From Desulfogranum marinum (GTDB taxonomy: Bacteria > Desulfobacterota > Desulfobulbia > Desulfobulbales > Desulfobulbaceae): a stretch of DNA of 64,000 nucleotides. The position numbers and the translations under genes were made by a program. Shown here one piece after another: positions 1 through 7,631 of this stretch (position 1 is its first letter; the number at the start of each line of letters is the position of its first letter). Below the pieces are notes generated by a model, which saw only the letters and a program-made list of their open reading frames with translations, was not told the origin of the DNA and made no database searches. Location of the stretch: NCBI RefSeq assembly GCF_016918565.1, contig NZ_JAFFQD010000029.1, positions 1 to 64,000 on the forward strand, read 5' to 3'.

Positions 1-127
1 GAGTACTGGCAAAATGATAGTAAGACAGGGAAAGTCCTGCATTTTACATGGATTACCGATTTTACGGTTTCTCGAGAGAATGCCATGCAGATAATGCGTG
101 GTGGCCGTGCCCGCTGGAAAATCGAAA
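1..127 (+). pseudogene. IS transposase, upstream exon (cut by window start)
   Basis: Reading frame 1 is open from the first base and encodes the C-terminal part of a DDE-type IS transposase, ending in GGRARWKIE. The frame is broken at about position 127, where a group II intron begins. The rest of the protein resumes at 2017. Joining base 127 to base 2017 gives the continuous peptide IENETFNTLKNQGYHFEHN, as I remember it from transposases of this kind. The gene is therefore split by an intron rather than decayed. The N-terminus lies outside the window, so the IS family and left end cannot be fixed. Confidence 0.75.
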
Positions 128-688
128 GTGTGCCGCAGGCACACAGAAAGGAGGTTCGACTATGGACTGACAGACTGTGGCAAAGCTATACAGAAGATGA
201 GGGTAGGTCCCTCGGGGTCGGCTTTCAGGAGCGGGCCTCAAACCACCCCAAGCTGCTGCGGTTAAGAGCCGTCGGTAGTGAGCGTTGGGGTCAAAGCGTC
301 GAGGCTGTACCTCGAGCAGGTAGGGAATAGAGAGACGAACGAAAGTGAACCTTCCGATGACGCGTCGTAAACCAAAGATTTGTCGTCAAAACCAGGGGCG
401 TTTCCATCTTCTGGGACAAGCTTGTCGGTTACCTGACTATTGGGCAAGTGGCGGCCGGCGTATAGGGGGCGTGAATCTGTTTCAGGCTTTTGTATGGAAC
501 TGCGGGAACCAGTCGTTCCGGTGTATAGGGAGAAGCACAAGTGGTAGAAGCCACGAGGCGAGAGTACCGATACGGAGCACTGGGGCGGATCGATCTGTAG
601 TAGTGAGGAAGACCGGTAATGCGGTTGGAGCGAAGGGATCGAGTCAAGCCGCTGCATTTATCGTTCAACTGGAAACAGGAGGAGACGA

Positions 689-1939
689 ATGAGTGCATCA
701 AAACCATTTACCATTGACAAATGGCAGGTGTACAAAGCGTATCAAGCAGTAAAAGCCAATGCTGGATCAGCTGGAGTGGACGGTCAGTCATTGAAGATGT
801 TTGAGAAAGATCTGAAAGCGAATCTGTACAAGATCTGGAATCGAATGTCCTCAGGCTGCTACTTTCCACCCCCGGTAAAGGCGGTTGCCATTCCCAAAAA
901 GAGTGGCGGGGAACGCATCTTAGGTGTCCCGACCGTAGCAGATCGTGTGGCGCAAATGGTTGTCAAGCAGGAGATAGAACCCGAGATTGAGGCAACGTTT
1001 CTGCCGGACTCCTACGGTTATAGGCCAGGAAGATCGGCCTTGGATGCAATCGGGGTCACGCGGGAACGGTGCTGGAGGTATGATTGGGTTCTGGAGTTTG
1101 ATATCAAAGGACTGTTTGACAATATTGACCACGCCCTGTTGCTTCGGGCAGTTGAGAAGCACGTCAAATGTAGATGGGCTTTGCTGTATATAAAACGGTG
1201 GCTGATAGCGCCGTTACAGCTTATGGACGGTACCTTGGTAGAACGTACTCAGGGAACTCCTCAAGGAGGTGTAATTAGTCCGATCTTGGCCAATCTGTTC
1301 TTACATTATACATTTGATGTTTGGATGAGTAAGTATTTTCCAGGTAACCCATGGTGCCGGTATGCGGATGATGGGCTGGTACATTGCAGAACCGAGGGTC
1401 AGGCGCAGGCAGTTAGGTCAGCACTTGATGCCAGGTTTAAAGAATGTGCGCTTGAGATGCATCCGGACAAGACAAAAATCGCTTATTGCAAAGATAATAG
1501 CAGAAGAAAGGACTACCCGGTAACAGAATTTGATTTTCTGGGGTACACCTTTCGGCCCCGGTGGGTGTTGAACCGCAAGCGTAAAAGTATATTCCTCAAT
1601 TTTACGCCAGCGGTCAGCAGTAAGGCTGTTAAAGCTATGCGGCAAAAGACTCGTAAGCTGAATTTCCGGAATCGAACGGAACTGAGCTTGGCTGATATTT
1701 CCACGTATTACAATCCAGTCCTTCGGGGGTGGTTGACTTACTATGGACATTATTATCGGTCGGCAATGTATCCGGTTTTTAGGCACTTCAACAAAACGTT
1801 GGTGGCCTGGGCGATGAGGAAATACAAGAGGCTGAAAGGTCATAAGATACGAGCAAGTAGGTTCATTGAGCAAATTGCTCAAAAGGAACCTCACCTCTTT
1901 GTACACTGGCAGAAGGGCATGGTAGGTGCGTTTGCTTGA
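689..1939 (+). CDS. ltrA: Group II intron reverse transcriptase/maturase
   Basis: A 416-residue intron-encoded protein that would assist splicing and reverse-transcribe the intron RNA during retrohoming. The reverse transcriptase domain spans about residues 50-290, with the motifs GTPQGGVISPILANLF and YADDG (the catalytic Asp pair). The maturase X domain follows at about 300-400, including GWLTYYGHYYRSA. No HNH endonuclease domain follows, so the protein would belong to an endonuclease-lacking class and depend on other priming for mobility. An AGGAGGAG ribosome site lies 5-6 bases before the ATG. It is encoded in the intron's domain IV and all core motifs look intact. Confidence 0.93.
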   Translation: MSASKPFTIDKWQVYKAYQAVKANAGSAGVDGQSLKMFEKDLKANLYKIWNRMSSGCYFPPPVKAVAIPKKSGGERILGVPTVADRVAQMVVKQEIEPEIEATFLPDSYGYRPGRSALDAIGVTRERCWRYDWVLEFDIKGLFDNIDHALLLRAVEKHVKCRWALLYIKRWLIAPLQLMDGTLVERTQGTPQGGVISPILANLFLHYTFDVWMSKYFPGNPWCRYADDGLVHCRTEGQAQAVRSALDARFKECALEMHPDKTKIAYCKDNSRRKDYPVTEFDFLGYTFRPRWVLNRKRKSIFLNFTPAVSSKAVKAMRQKTRKLNFRNRTELSLADISTYYNPVLRGWLTYYGHYYRSAMYPVFRHFNKTLVAWAMRKYKRLKGHKIRASRFIEQIAQKEPHLFVHWQKGMVGAFA

Positions 1940-1942
1940 TGG

Positions 1943-1977
1943 GAGCGGTGTGAATCGAGAGGTTCACGCACCGTTCT
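1943..1977 (+). ncRNA. Group II intron domain V
   Basis: A hairpin of about 35 nt starting GAGCGGUGUG, with the AGC catalytic triad near its 5' end, a GAGA-like loop and the return strand CACGCACCGUUCU containing the two-base bulge. This is the catalytic core of the ribozyme. It lies directly after the reverse transcriptase stop codon, where domain V is expected. Confidence 0.8.
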
Positions 1978-2016
1978 GCGAGAGGCTGGAGGTGAGATTC
2001 CTCCGGCCTACTCACC

Positions 2017-2312
2017 ATGAAACCTTCAATACACTGAAGAACCAGGGATACCACTTCGAGCATAATTATGGTCTTGGCAAGCAGCATTTGAGCACGGTAT
2101 TTGTCTTGTTAATGATATTGGCCTTCCTTGTGGATCAAATCCAGCAACTCTGTTGTCAGCTGTTCAATGCTGCCTTGAAAAGGGCAAGAGGCAAAAAGAA
2201 TTTCTGGGACTGGGTACGTTCACTCTTTCGCGTAATGATGCTGGACAGTATGGAGCAATTGTATCGCGTCATTCTCAACCCTGAACCGCAGAAGCTGAGC
2301 CAAGTTGAGTGA
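2017..2312 (+). pseudogene. IS transposase, downstream exon
   Basis: C-terminal region of the interrupted transposase. It resumes with ETFNTLKNQGYHFEHN and continues through a hydrophobic stretch (VLLMILAFLVDQIQQLCC) to a stop at 2312. The frame fits the upstream exon if bases 128-2016 are removed. An in-frame ORF extends back into the intron, but that extension (domain V/VI sequence) is not transposase. Function depends on splicing of the intron. Confidence 0.8.
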
Positions 2313-2642
2313 GCTATTTTCTTTTCAAAAATCAATCCCCTGAAATCACAGAGAACAGGGACGAACGGTGAGCCATGCCCAAACGGCAGAAAATGTTCTC
2401 ATTTCAGCAGCTCACAACCAAGAAACTGCACGCCAGAAAGACGTTGCCTGGTAAAGGTAATAGAAGCAGAGGCTTATCGAGACTCATTTGAGGCAAGATG
2501 GCTTACTCTGGGAACTGCTGAGTGAACCTATTTTTTCTCACCTTCAACGCCCTTCGGGATCGGCAATTTCACCAAATCTGCTACGTTACCGAAGGCTTGA
2601 AGTATTTTTATACGTCTGCGCCTCCGGTGCCTCACATCTTCG
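2313..2642. other. Intergenic stretch after the transposase
   Basis: About 330 bases without a convincing gene. It should contain the right end of the IS element, but no matching left inverted repeat is available in the window to place it. A short minus-strand ORF here (2528-2713) runs into repeat sequence and is not supported. Confidence 0.5.
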
Positions 2643-2862
2643 GCAGGTAGCGTAGACTCCGAAGCAGGTAAGGTAAACTCCGATAGTAAGCTACCGCAAA
2701 TGGCCTGCAACAAAGAGTCTGCGGAAAAATCCGCTGACCCGGAGGGTGAGTTTTTTGATTATCGACGAAAAAACAGTCTGTTTTTTTAGCGCTACCGTAT
2801 TTTCTTTAAATATCAAAAACTTAAGTTGAAAATCAAAAAACTCATGAGAAATTCGGGCTGAT
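2643..2862 (-). repeat. Dispersed repeat family A, copy 1
   Basis: Read on the minus strand this begins AGCCCGAATTTCTCATGA. It then carries, in order, modules also present in the copy at 32391-32712: a TTTTTGATTT stretch, ACAG(A/T)CTGTTTTT, a CGGGTCA...GATTTTTCCGCAG block, and TTGCGGTAG.TTACTATCGGAGT followed by degenerate CGGAGT-CTACC units. No terminal repeat is visible at the other end, so this copy may be truncated. It is non-coding. Confidence 0.75.
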
Positions 2863-2982
2863 CCTGCCTTGGGAGCAAGCATGGCAAAATGTTTTTTTGT
2901 TAAAATCTGTTAATCGCTGAATGGATGCTCAGCAGCCGAGATTTTCCAAACTGGAAGCATCCCCCTCTCCACAGCTATAAAC

Positions 2983-3016
2983 AAAAACGCCCTCTGTAAA
3001 AAAATACCAGAGGGCG
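2983..3016 (-). terminator. Intrinsic terminator after the 59-aa gene
   Basis: The arms CGCCCTCTG (2988-2996) and CAGAGGGCG (3008-3016) form a perfect 9-bp stem. On the minus strand it is followed by a T-rich tract. It lies 30-60 bases after the stop of the small minus-strand gene ending at 3045. Confidence 0.8.
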
Positions 3017-3044
3017 CGGGAGCGAGAATTATAGGGAAACCATG

Positions 3045-3224
3045 TTACCAGCTGTCACCTAAAACAAGGTTGAGATTCATACAACTATCTTGTTCATGTT
3101 TGGAAAGATCTTCTTTATTTTTTACCTTACGATCTTGATCAATGTAGCAGGAGTATTGTGCCCTATTTTTATCACTTACCCATACCATCTTACTAAATTG
3201 TTGAGAGATAATTTGACCTTGCAT
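3045..3224 (-). CDS. Small hypothetical protein (59 aa)
   Basis: I do not recognise a family. The protein begins MQGQIISQQFSKMVW and is rich in Lys, Asp and Gln, with two Cys and no membrane segment. Support for a real gene is a GGAGG ribosome site just before ATG 3224, an uninterrupted frame and a strong intrinsic terminator about 30 bases after the stop. An upstream in-frame ATG (3236) overlaps the ribosome site, so the shorter start is preferred. It stands alone, flanked by repeat-derived DNA, and looks like a monocistronic accessory gene. Confidence 0.5.
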   Translation of the reverse strand: MQGQIISQQFSKMVWVSDKNRAQYSCYIDQDRKVKNKEDLSKHEQDSCMNLNLVLGDSW

Positions 3225-3236
3225 ACTTTCCTCCAT

Positions 3237-4047
3237 CTATATTCAATATTAGATTTAATATTGTGTGTTATTGATACCTTCTAAGTACAGCCATTAAGCG
3301 GCGAGAAATTTATCTTTATTTCTACTCTGCTGCTCCATCGCTTCATTAACTTACACAGTAAGGCTGTTGATATATAATTCAACAAGAGATGAATAGTAAA
3401 AAAATAACAGTAAAAACTACTATGAGTTATATGGCAGGGAGGTAGTACGATAACAGCAGTGGAGATTTGGTGGCAACGTGGTGGCGTTTTTCATGCAGTT
3501 TTACCAAAAGATACGGGTGAAAGACGCAACTGATGAAGCGCTTATTTCCACACAGATCTTCTCAGCATTCAGACTAGGTACAGGCTGTGGTAGGATTCCT
3601 CGTGGGGTATCCCCGAAATAACTCACAGCCCTGGAGCTATAGAAACGTCCACTCACGGTGACAAGAAAATGATTACCGACTCCGCGTTCAGGATTTTGCT
3701 TGACCACTACAAAAAATAAATCTGTCCCCTTTTCATTGGGCGGCATGTCGGCCTTTCTGCCGCGTAGCGGCTTCGTCCAACAAAATAATCAACCGGACGG
3801 AAAATACGTCTGTGCTAAATAGAAAAGCAAAATCTATTATTGCGGTGGTTGGCAAGCAGTTCGTCGTCGCCGGTTATCATGAACCGTTACAGGTGCTTCA
3901 TGTCTGCACTGGCTCGTTTTTTCGCAAGTAAACGAAAACTACGGTAGCCTATCGATGCGGGAGATCATGAGCGTCCAAAAATGGGGTGCCTGTGAGCAGT
4001 TGTCATACAGCAATATAATGTATGAGCAGCTTTGGACCCTATTTGTT
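3237..4047. other. Intergenic stretch, no supported gene
   Basis: About 810 bases between the small gene and the ABC exporter. Its ORFs are short, lack ribosome sites and show no recognisable family. An 81-codon minus-strand ORF at 3501-3746 is the longest and is not supported. The promoter of the small minus-strand gene should lie near 3240-3310. Nothing else was seen. Confidence 0.5.
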
Positions 4048-6051
4048 TCAACCTATCTCATCCCGAAGCGACCAGACACCTTCGGATTCCAGAGTAAGAA
4101 TCTGATTATGATAGGCTGCCAGCGACGGCCGATGGCCAACACTGATATAGCGGATATCAAGCGCAGCCAGGAGTTGATACAAGGCCTTTTCATTGGCAAT
4201 ATCAAGAGCAGAGGTTGCCTCATCAAGGATGGCAAACCCTGGTTTATTGACCAGTAACCTGGCAAAGGCCAACCGCTGTTGCTCGCCTTGGGAAAGCACC
4301 TCTTCCCAATTGATTTCCATATCCAACAAAGGTTGCCCCCCAGCACCATCCTGCATCTTGCGATAGAAATCATTCAGGTTCACCTGGGCCAACACCTTTT
4401 CAGCCTGTTCATCACTCAAATACTTCCCGGAAGGATACTGCAGTTGATCCCGCAAAGATCCCAGTACCATATAGGGTTTTTGTGGCAAAAACAGCACCTG
4501 GTCCATGGGCGGATGCTCGATAACGCCGCTGCCGGTCATCCACAGTCCGGCAATTCCCCTGAGCAAAGAGCTTTTGCCAACCCCCGAATGTCCCATAATT
4601 AAAACACTTCTGCTTTCGTCAAGATCAAAGGATAAGTCACGAATCAGGGTTTGCCGATTATCAGGCGTTTTCAGGGTCAGCTGATGCAGGCGAAAAGTGT
4701 CCTGTTGCACCCGCTCAATATGCTCAGCAGAAGGACTGTCTTCCGCCATCTTGGCACCTGAGGCAGCATACAATTTTTCCTTGAAGGTCGATACACGGTT
4801 AATGCCGGCGGCAAAAGCACTGATACTGTCAAAATACTGGACGATAATGGAAAAAGCGCCGAGTACCTGGCTAAAGGCAAAGGATGCCTGAGAAATCTGC
4901 CCGAACTCAACCTTACCTGCAAAATACATGGGCGCCACAATCAGTGCAGGCAGGATAATGACCAGGTAATTATAACCGGTGGTAAAGAAATCCAGGTTCC
5001 GCTGCCAGCCGATCAGAAAATTAAAATTTTTCAGGACCTGGGAAAAGCGCTTGTGGATCTGTTCTTTTTCTCCGGTTTCCCCCTGGTAAAAGGCAATAGA
5101 CTCGGCATTATCACGGATATGAATAAGCCCGTAACGGAAGTTGGCCTCTTTTCTGAGCTGATTATAATTCAACCCGACCAGCCGTTTCCCGATCAGCACC
5201 GTTATCAGGGTACCAAAAAAGGCATAGACCAGCAGGATAACGGAAAGTAGTTTGGAGATAGACCAGAGAATACCGGTAAAGGCAAAGAGGTCGATAACAG
5301 CTCCCAGAATAATCAGCAGAAAGCTTAAACTCGTGACCGTAAATTCCTTTAAATCCTCGGCAAGCCGCTGATCCGGGTTATCAATGTCCCTGTTGGCAGT
5401 TAGTCCATAATAGGCTCTGTTTTTCAGGTAATTACTAATAAAAGTCTCTGTTATCCATTCCCGCCAGAAAAGGCCCAGCTTTTTTCTGATATAGGAATAC
5501 ATCACCACAATGGGTGTACCGATCACAAAAACCGAGGCATAGACATAGAGAAAGCGCCAGAAGGTAGGGGCATCCTTTTGCGCCAGCGCAGTCTGAAAAA
5601 AACGGCCCACATAACTAATCACTACGTTCAAGCCGCTGACAGTAAAAGAAAGGAGCAGCAGCATCCCCAGCACGGCCCAAGGCTTGAGAAAAACGCTCAG
5701 TTTTTTCGAATATATGCCGAACACCAGCACCGGCCCGACAAAACCGGCAACCATCAGATACAAAATCCAGGAATGCAACAGTCCGCTGATCCATGGCAAT
5801 AACCCCGGGGCATTTCCTGCGACAAAATCTGGAACAAATGCATGGGTAACCATTACCGTCGCGGCAATGAAGAAAAAGAGCAACGAGGCTACAAAAGCCA
5901 TCAAGAGACAAAGTAAGATCAGAAAACGGGTCTTGCTTTTCAGGCCGGGTGGCAGCCAGAATTCCTGTGCAATATCCAGGTATTCCTTCCATAATTTAAA
6001 ATCAAGCCGTGAAAGCCCTGACATTTCAGAGTGATCATTGTTATGTGTCAT
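4048..6051 (-). CDS. Fused ABC transporter, permease plus ATPase (SbmA/YddA-like)
   Basis: A 667-residue inner-membrane half-transporter. The N-terminal half has about six to eight hydrophobic segments (residues 40-400) of the SbmA/BacA-like, ABC_membrane_2 type. The C-terminal ATPase (about 455-660) shows Walker A GHSGVGKSS, signature LSQGEQQRLAFARLL, Walker B FAILDEATSALD and the switch His in SVGHRPS. It would act as a homodimer exporting or importing an unknown substrate; relatives carry peptides, vitamins or fatty acyl compounds. It follows the universal stress gene on the same strand after a 200-bp gap containing a repeat, so co-transcription with the ATPase operon is uncertain. Confidence 0.85.
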   Translation of the reverse strand: MTHNNDHSEMSGLSRLDFKLWKEYLDIAQEFWLPPGLKSKTRFLILLCLLMAFVASLLFFFIAATVMVTHAFVPDFVAGNAPGLLPWISGLLHSWILYLMVAGFVGPVLVFGIYSKKLSVFLKPWAVLGMLLLLSFTVSGLNVVISYVGRFFQTALAQKDAPTFWRFLYVYASVFVIGTPIVVMYSYIRKKLGLFWREWITETFISNYLKNRAYYGLTANRDIDNPDQRLAEDLKEFTVTSLSFLLIILGAVIDLFAFTGILWSISKLLSVILLVYAFFGTLITVLIGKRLVGLNYNQLRKEANFRYGLIHIRDNAESIAFYQGETGEKEQIHKRFSQVLKNFNFLIGWQRNLDFFTTGYNYLVIILPALIVAPMYFAGKVEFGQISQASFAFSQVLGAFSIIVQYFDSISAFAAGINRVSTFKEKLYAASGAKMAEDSPSAEHIERVQQDTFRLHQLTLKTPDNRQTLIRDLSFDLDESRSVLIMGHSGVGKSSLLRGIAGLWMTGSGVIEHPPMDQVLFLPQKPYMVLGSLRDQLQYPSGKYLSDEQAEKVLAQVNLNDFYRKMQDGAGGQPLLDMEINWEEVLSQGEQQRLAFARLLVNKPGFAILDEATSALDIANEKALYQLLAALDIRYISVGHRPSLAAYHNQILTLESEGVWSLRDEIG

Positions 6052-6199
6052 ACTGCCTGTAACCTCTTCAATAATACTTTCATAGCCGGCTGTTTCCCCA
6101 ACTAAAGAGAAGCAAGCTGGTAACTACATATGGATAAAATATCTCTTCAGGATACCCTTCCGGACCGCTGGAACACAACAATTAGATAAACAAAAAAAG

Positions 6200-6250
6200 G
6201 TTACAGTTCGGGGTAGATTGTCAGTTTGTAGATTTTCGCTGAATCGTTAC
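6200..6250 (-). repeat. Dispersed repeat family B, copy 1
   Basis: A 51-bp segment running from GTTACAGTTCGGGGTAGATT to GCTGAATCGTTAC. Its reverse complement matches 32992-33042 at 48 of 51 positions. Both copies are non-coding. This one lies between the universal stress gene and the ABC exporter. Confidence 0.85.
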
Positions 6251-6252
6251 CG

Positions 6253-6714
6253 CTAAGGTTGATTTCCCGTTGCCAGCATAACCGGCAGCTTGGAAAACTC
6301 TATGACCCGTTCAGCAACGGAACCGAGTAGGATTCTCCCTATTCCACGTTTACCAAGTTTTCCCATAACGATTAAATCTGCCTGCCAACGTTCAGCTTCC
6401 TCTAGAATGGCCTCGTGTGGTACGCCTTCCTTGATGGTCATCGCAACGGGTGTGTGTTGTCCCTTAATTTCCAAGCCCATACTTTTTAAAAATCCTCTGG
6501 CATTTTTCTCCATCTCGACCACTACCTCGTCATGACTTTTGTTGCCTAAACGCTGCAATTGCTTGACTATTGCTACATCCAGGACATGCATCAAAAGCAA
6601 AGAAGAATTATGGTAAAGTGCCAATCGTCCGGCAAGGTTGACCGCATGGAGGCTGAATTTTGATCCATCAACGGGGACCAGAATTTTGGCGAACAGTGTA
6701 TGCGTCTCCTTCAT
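6253..6714 (-). CDS. Universal stress protein (UspA family)
   Basis: A 153-residue cytosolic protein of the usual UspA length and fold. The N-terminus FAKILVPVDGSKFSLHAVNLA is typical. The C-terminal nucleotide-binding signature is complete: MGKLGKRGIGRILLGSVAE fits G-x2-G-x9-G-S, followed by SKLPVML. This predicts an ATP-binding member. It lies 180 bases downstream of the ATPase D subunit gene on the same strand and may be the last gene of that operon. A link to energy stress is inference. Confidence 0.9.
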   Translation of the reverse strand: MKETHTLFAKILVPVDGSKFSLHAVNLAGRLALYHNSSLLLMHVLDVAIVKQLQRLGNKSHDEVVVEMEKNARGFLKSMGLEIKGQHTPVAMTIKEGVPHEAILEEAERWQADLIVMGKLGKRGIGRILLGSVAERVIEFSKLPVMLATGNQP

Positions 6715-6896
6715 CTCTTTTGTCCTCTTTCTGATTGTGCTTCACTGGGGGGCTGTGCCAAAATAACTGTGACATCTTGTTTGTCTTTTCGCTTCTTTTC
6801 TGCGCCGCGAAAAAACCACATTGGCAATACTCCGCGAATCTTCTCGCGCCTTGAAAATAACGGAAAAATCAGCTCGATATTGATATAATTATTTCG

Positions 6897-7514
6897 TTAC
6901 ATTCCCTTATTTCTGATTCGCCTGAGCCTGAACGAATCTTCTCTTTCTTTTTCTTCAAGGCTTATATCTATTGCTTTTATTGTTGCCTGGTATTTTGGGA
7001 TATAGATATGGGAAAGCACATTGATGCGCTTCAACGTTTTTTTTAGTTCTACGATAAGCCGTTCCATGCCGACTTCCACTTCGGCCAGTTCTCCGGCCAG
7101 CTCCATTGCTCGATGAATGGCGACGGTTGTGGAGTCTATGCCTTTCCCGGTCGCATAGAAACCGTACCCTGGTTTGAGCGGTGGAATATCAATATGCACT
7201 TGAGGGAGGACGACCCCCATCAGGCTTTTTTCTCGCACCCGAAGCTGTTCTCCTGCCTGAAGTCCTAAACCGACCGATGCCACGGTTGCTTCTCCATACT
7301 GGATCACGGCTTCCTGCAACCGCTCATAGGCGACAATCAGGCGCTGATTCATCTCTTCTCGAACTTTTTCCGCCCGGACCGCAAGAGAAGAAATTTGACG
7401 AACCAGGATCTCTTTTTTTTGGTCGAGAAGATCGAGACTATCCTCGGCAAAGACCAATTCATCTTTTAGGCGAATAAGGTTGCTTTTGGTTGCCGGGATT
7501 TCGATACGTTCCAT
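6897..7514 (-). CDS. ntpD: A/V-type ATPase subunit D (central stalk)
   Basis: A 205-residue protein of the subunit D family, the long antiparallel coiled-coil axle that transmits rotation between the A3B3 head and the membrane ring. It is largely helical, with Lys/Glu/Leu-rich N- and C-terminal arms (residues 1-75 and 130-190) and a short globular middle containing a Gly-rich turn near PGYGFYATGKG. The length matches bacterial homologues. It is the last structural gene of the operon, 117 bases after ntpB, a gap that holds a palindromic repeat. Confidence 0.93.
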   Translation of the reverse strand: MERIEIPATKSNLIRLKDELVFAEDSLDLLDQKKEILVRQISSLAVRAEKVREEMNQRLIVAYERLQEAVIQYGEATVASVGLGLQAGEQLRVREKSLMGVVLPQVHIDIPPLKPGYGFYATGKGIDSTTVAIHRAMELAGELAEVEVGMERLIVELKKTLKRINVLSHIYIPKYQATIKAIDISLEEKEREDSFRLRRIRNKGM

Positions 7515-7574
7515 AGTTGCTTAGTCGTTTATTTGTAATCGTTCACCGCTACCCCATTTTCGCCAGCGAACCGT

Positions 7575-7612
7575 ATAGTGCGTAGGGTGGATAAGCGCAG
7601 CGCATCCACGCG
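7575..7612. repeat. Palindromic intergenic repeat
   Basis: GTAGGGTGGATAAGCGCAGC followed by GCATCCACGC forms an imperfect hairpin around GTGGATaaGCGCaGCATCCAC. It resembles a widely distributed bacterial repeat of the GTAGGGTGGGTTAGCGCAGCG type. It sits between ntpB and ntpD inside the ATPase operon. Confidence 0.65.
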
Positions 7613-7631
7613 GAATCCGATGCCTAGCCTT

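Larger units (their letters stand above)
128..2016 (+). mobile_element. Group II intron inserted in an IS transposase
   Basis: A self-splicing retroelement. The 5' end starts GTGTGCC, matching the usual GUGYG start of bacterial group II introns. A structured non-coding part (128-688) precedes the reverse transcriptase ORF, and domains V and VI follow it. Domain V is recognisable at 1943-1977 and a domain VI stem at about 1982-2010. The 3' boundary is uncertain by one base: ending at 2016 restores the transposase frame, while ending at 2015 would give the more usual AC terminus. The full length suggests a recent and possibly active insertion. Confidence 0.85.

Noticed and set aside
262-707. 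Overlapping ORFs of 92-131 codons inside the intron 5' region
   Set aside because: They lie in structured ribozyme sequence (domains I-III), overlap each other on both strands and show no protein family.
2528-2713. 61-codon minus-strand ORF
   Set aside because: It runs into the family A repeat and has no ribosome site or homologue that I recognise.
3501-3746. 81-codon minus-strand ORF
   Set aside because: No ribosome site, no recognisable family and an unlikely composition. It may be a chance frame in remnant DNA.
1-4047. Genomic island or prophage boundary at the IS and intron region
   Set aside because: Apart from the IS and intron there are no integrase, phage structural genes or tRNA attachment site, so an island cannot be supported from this window.
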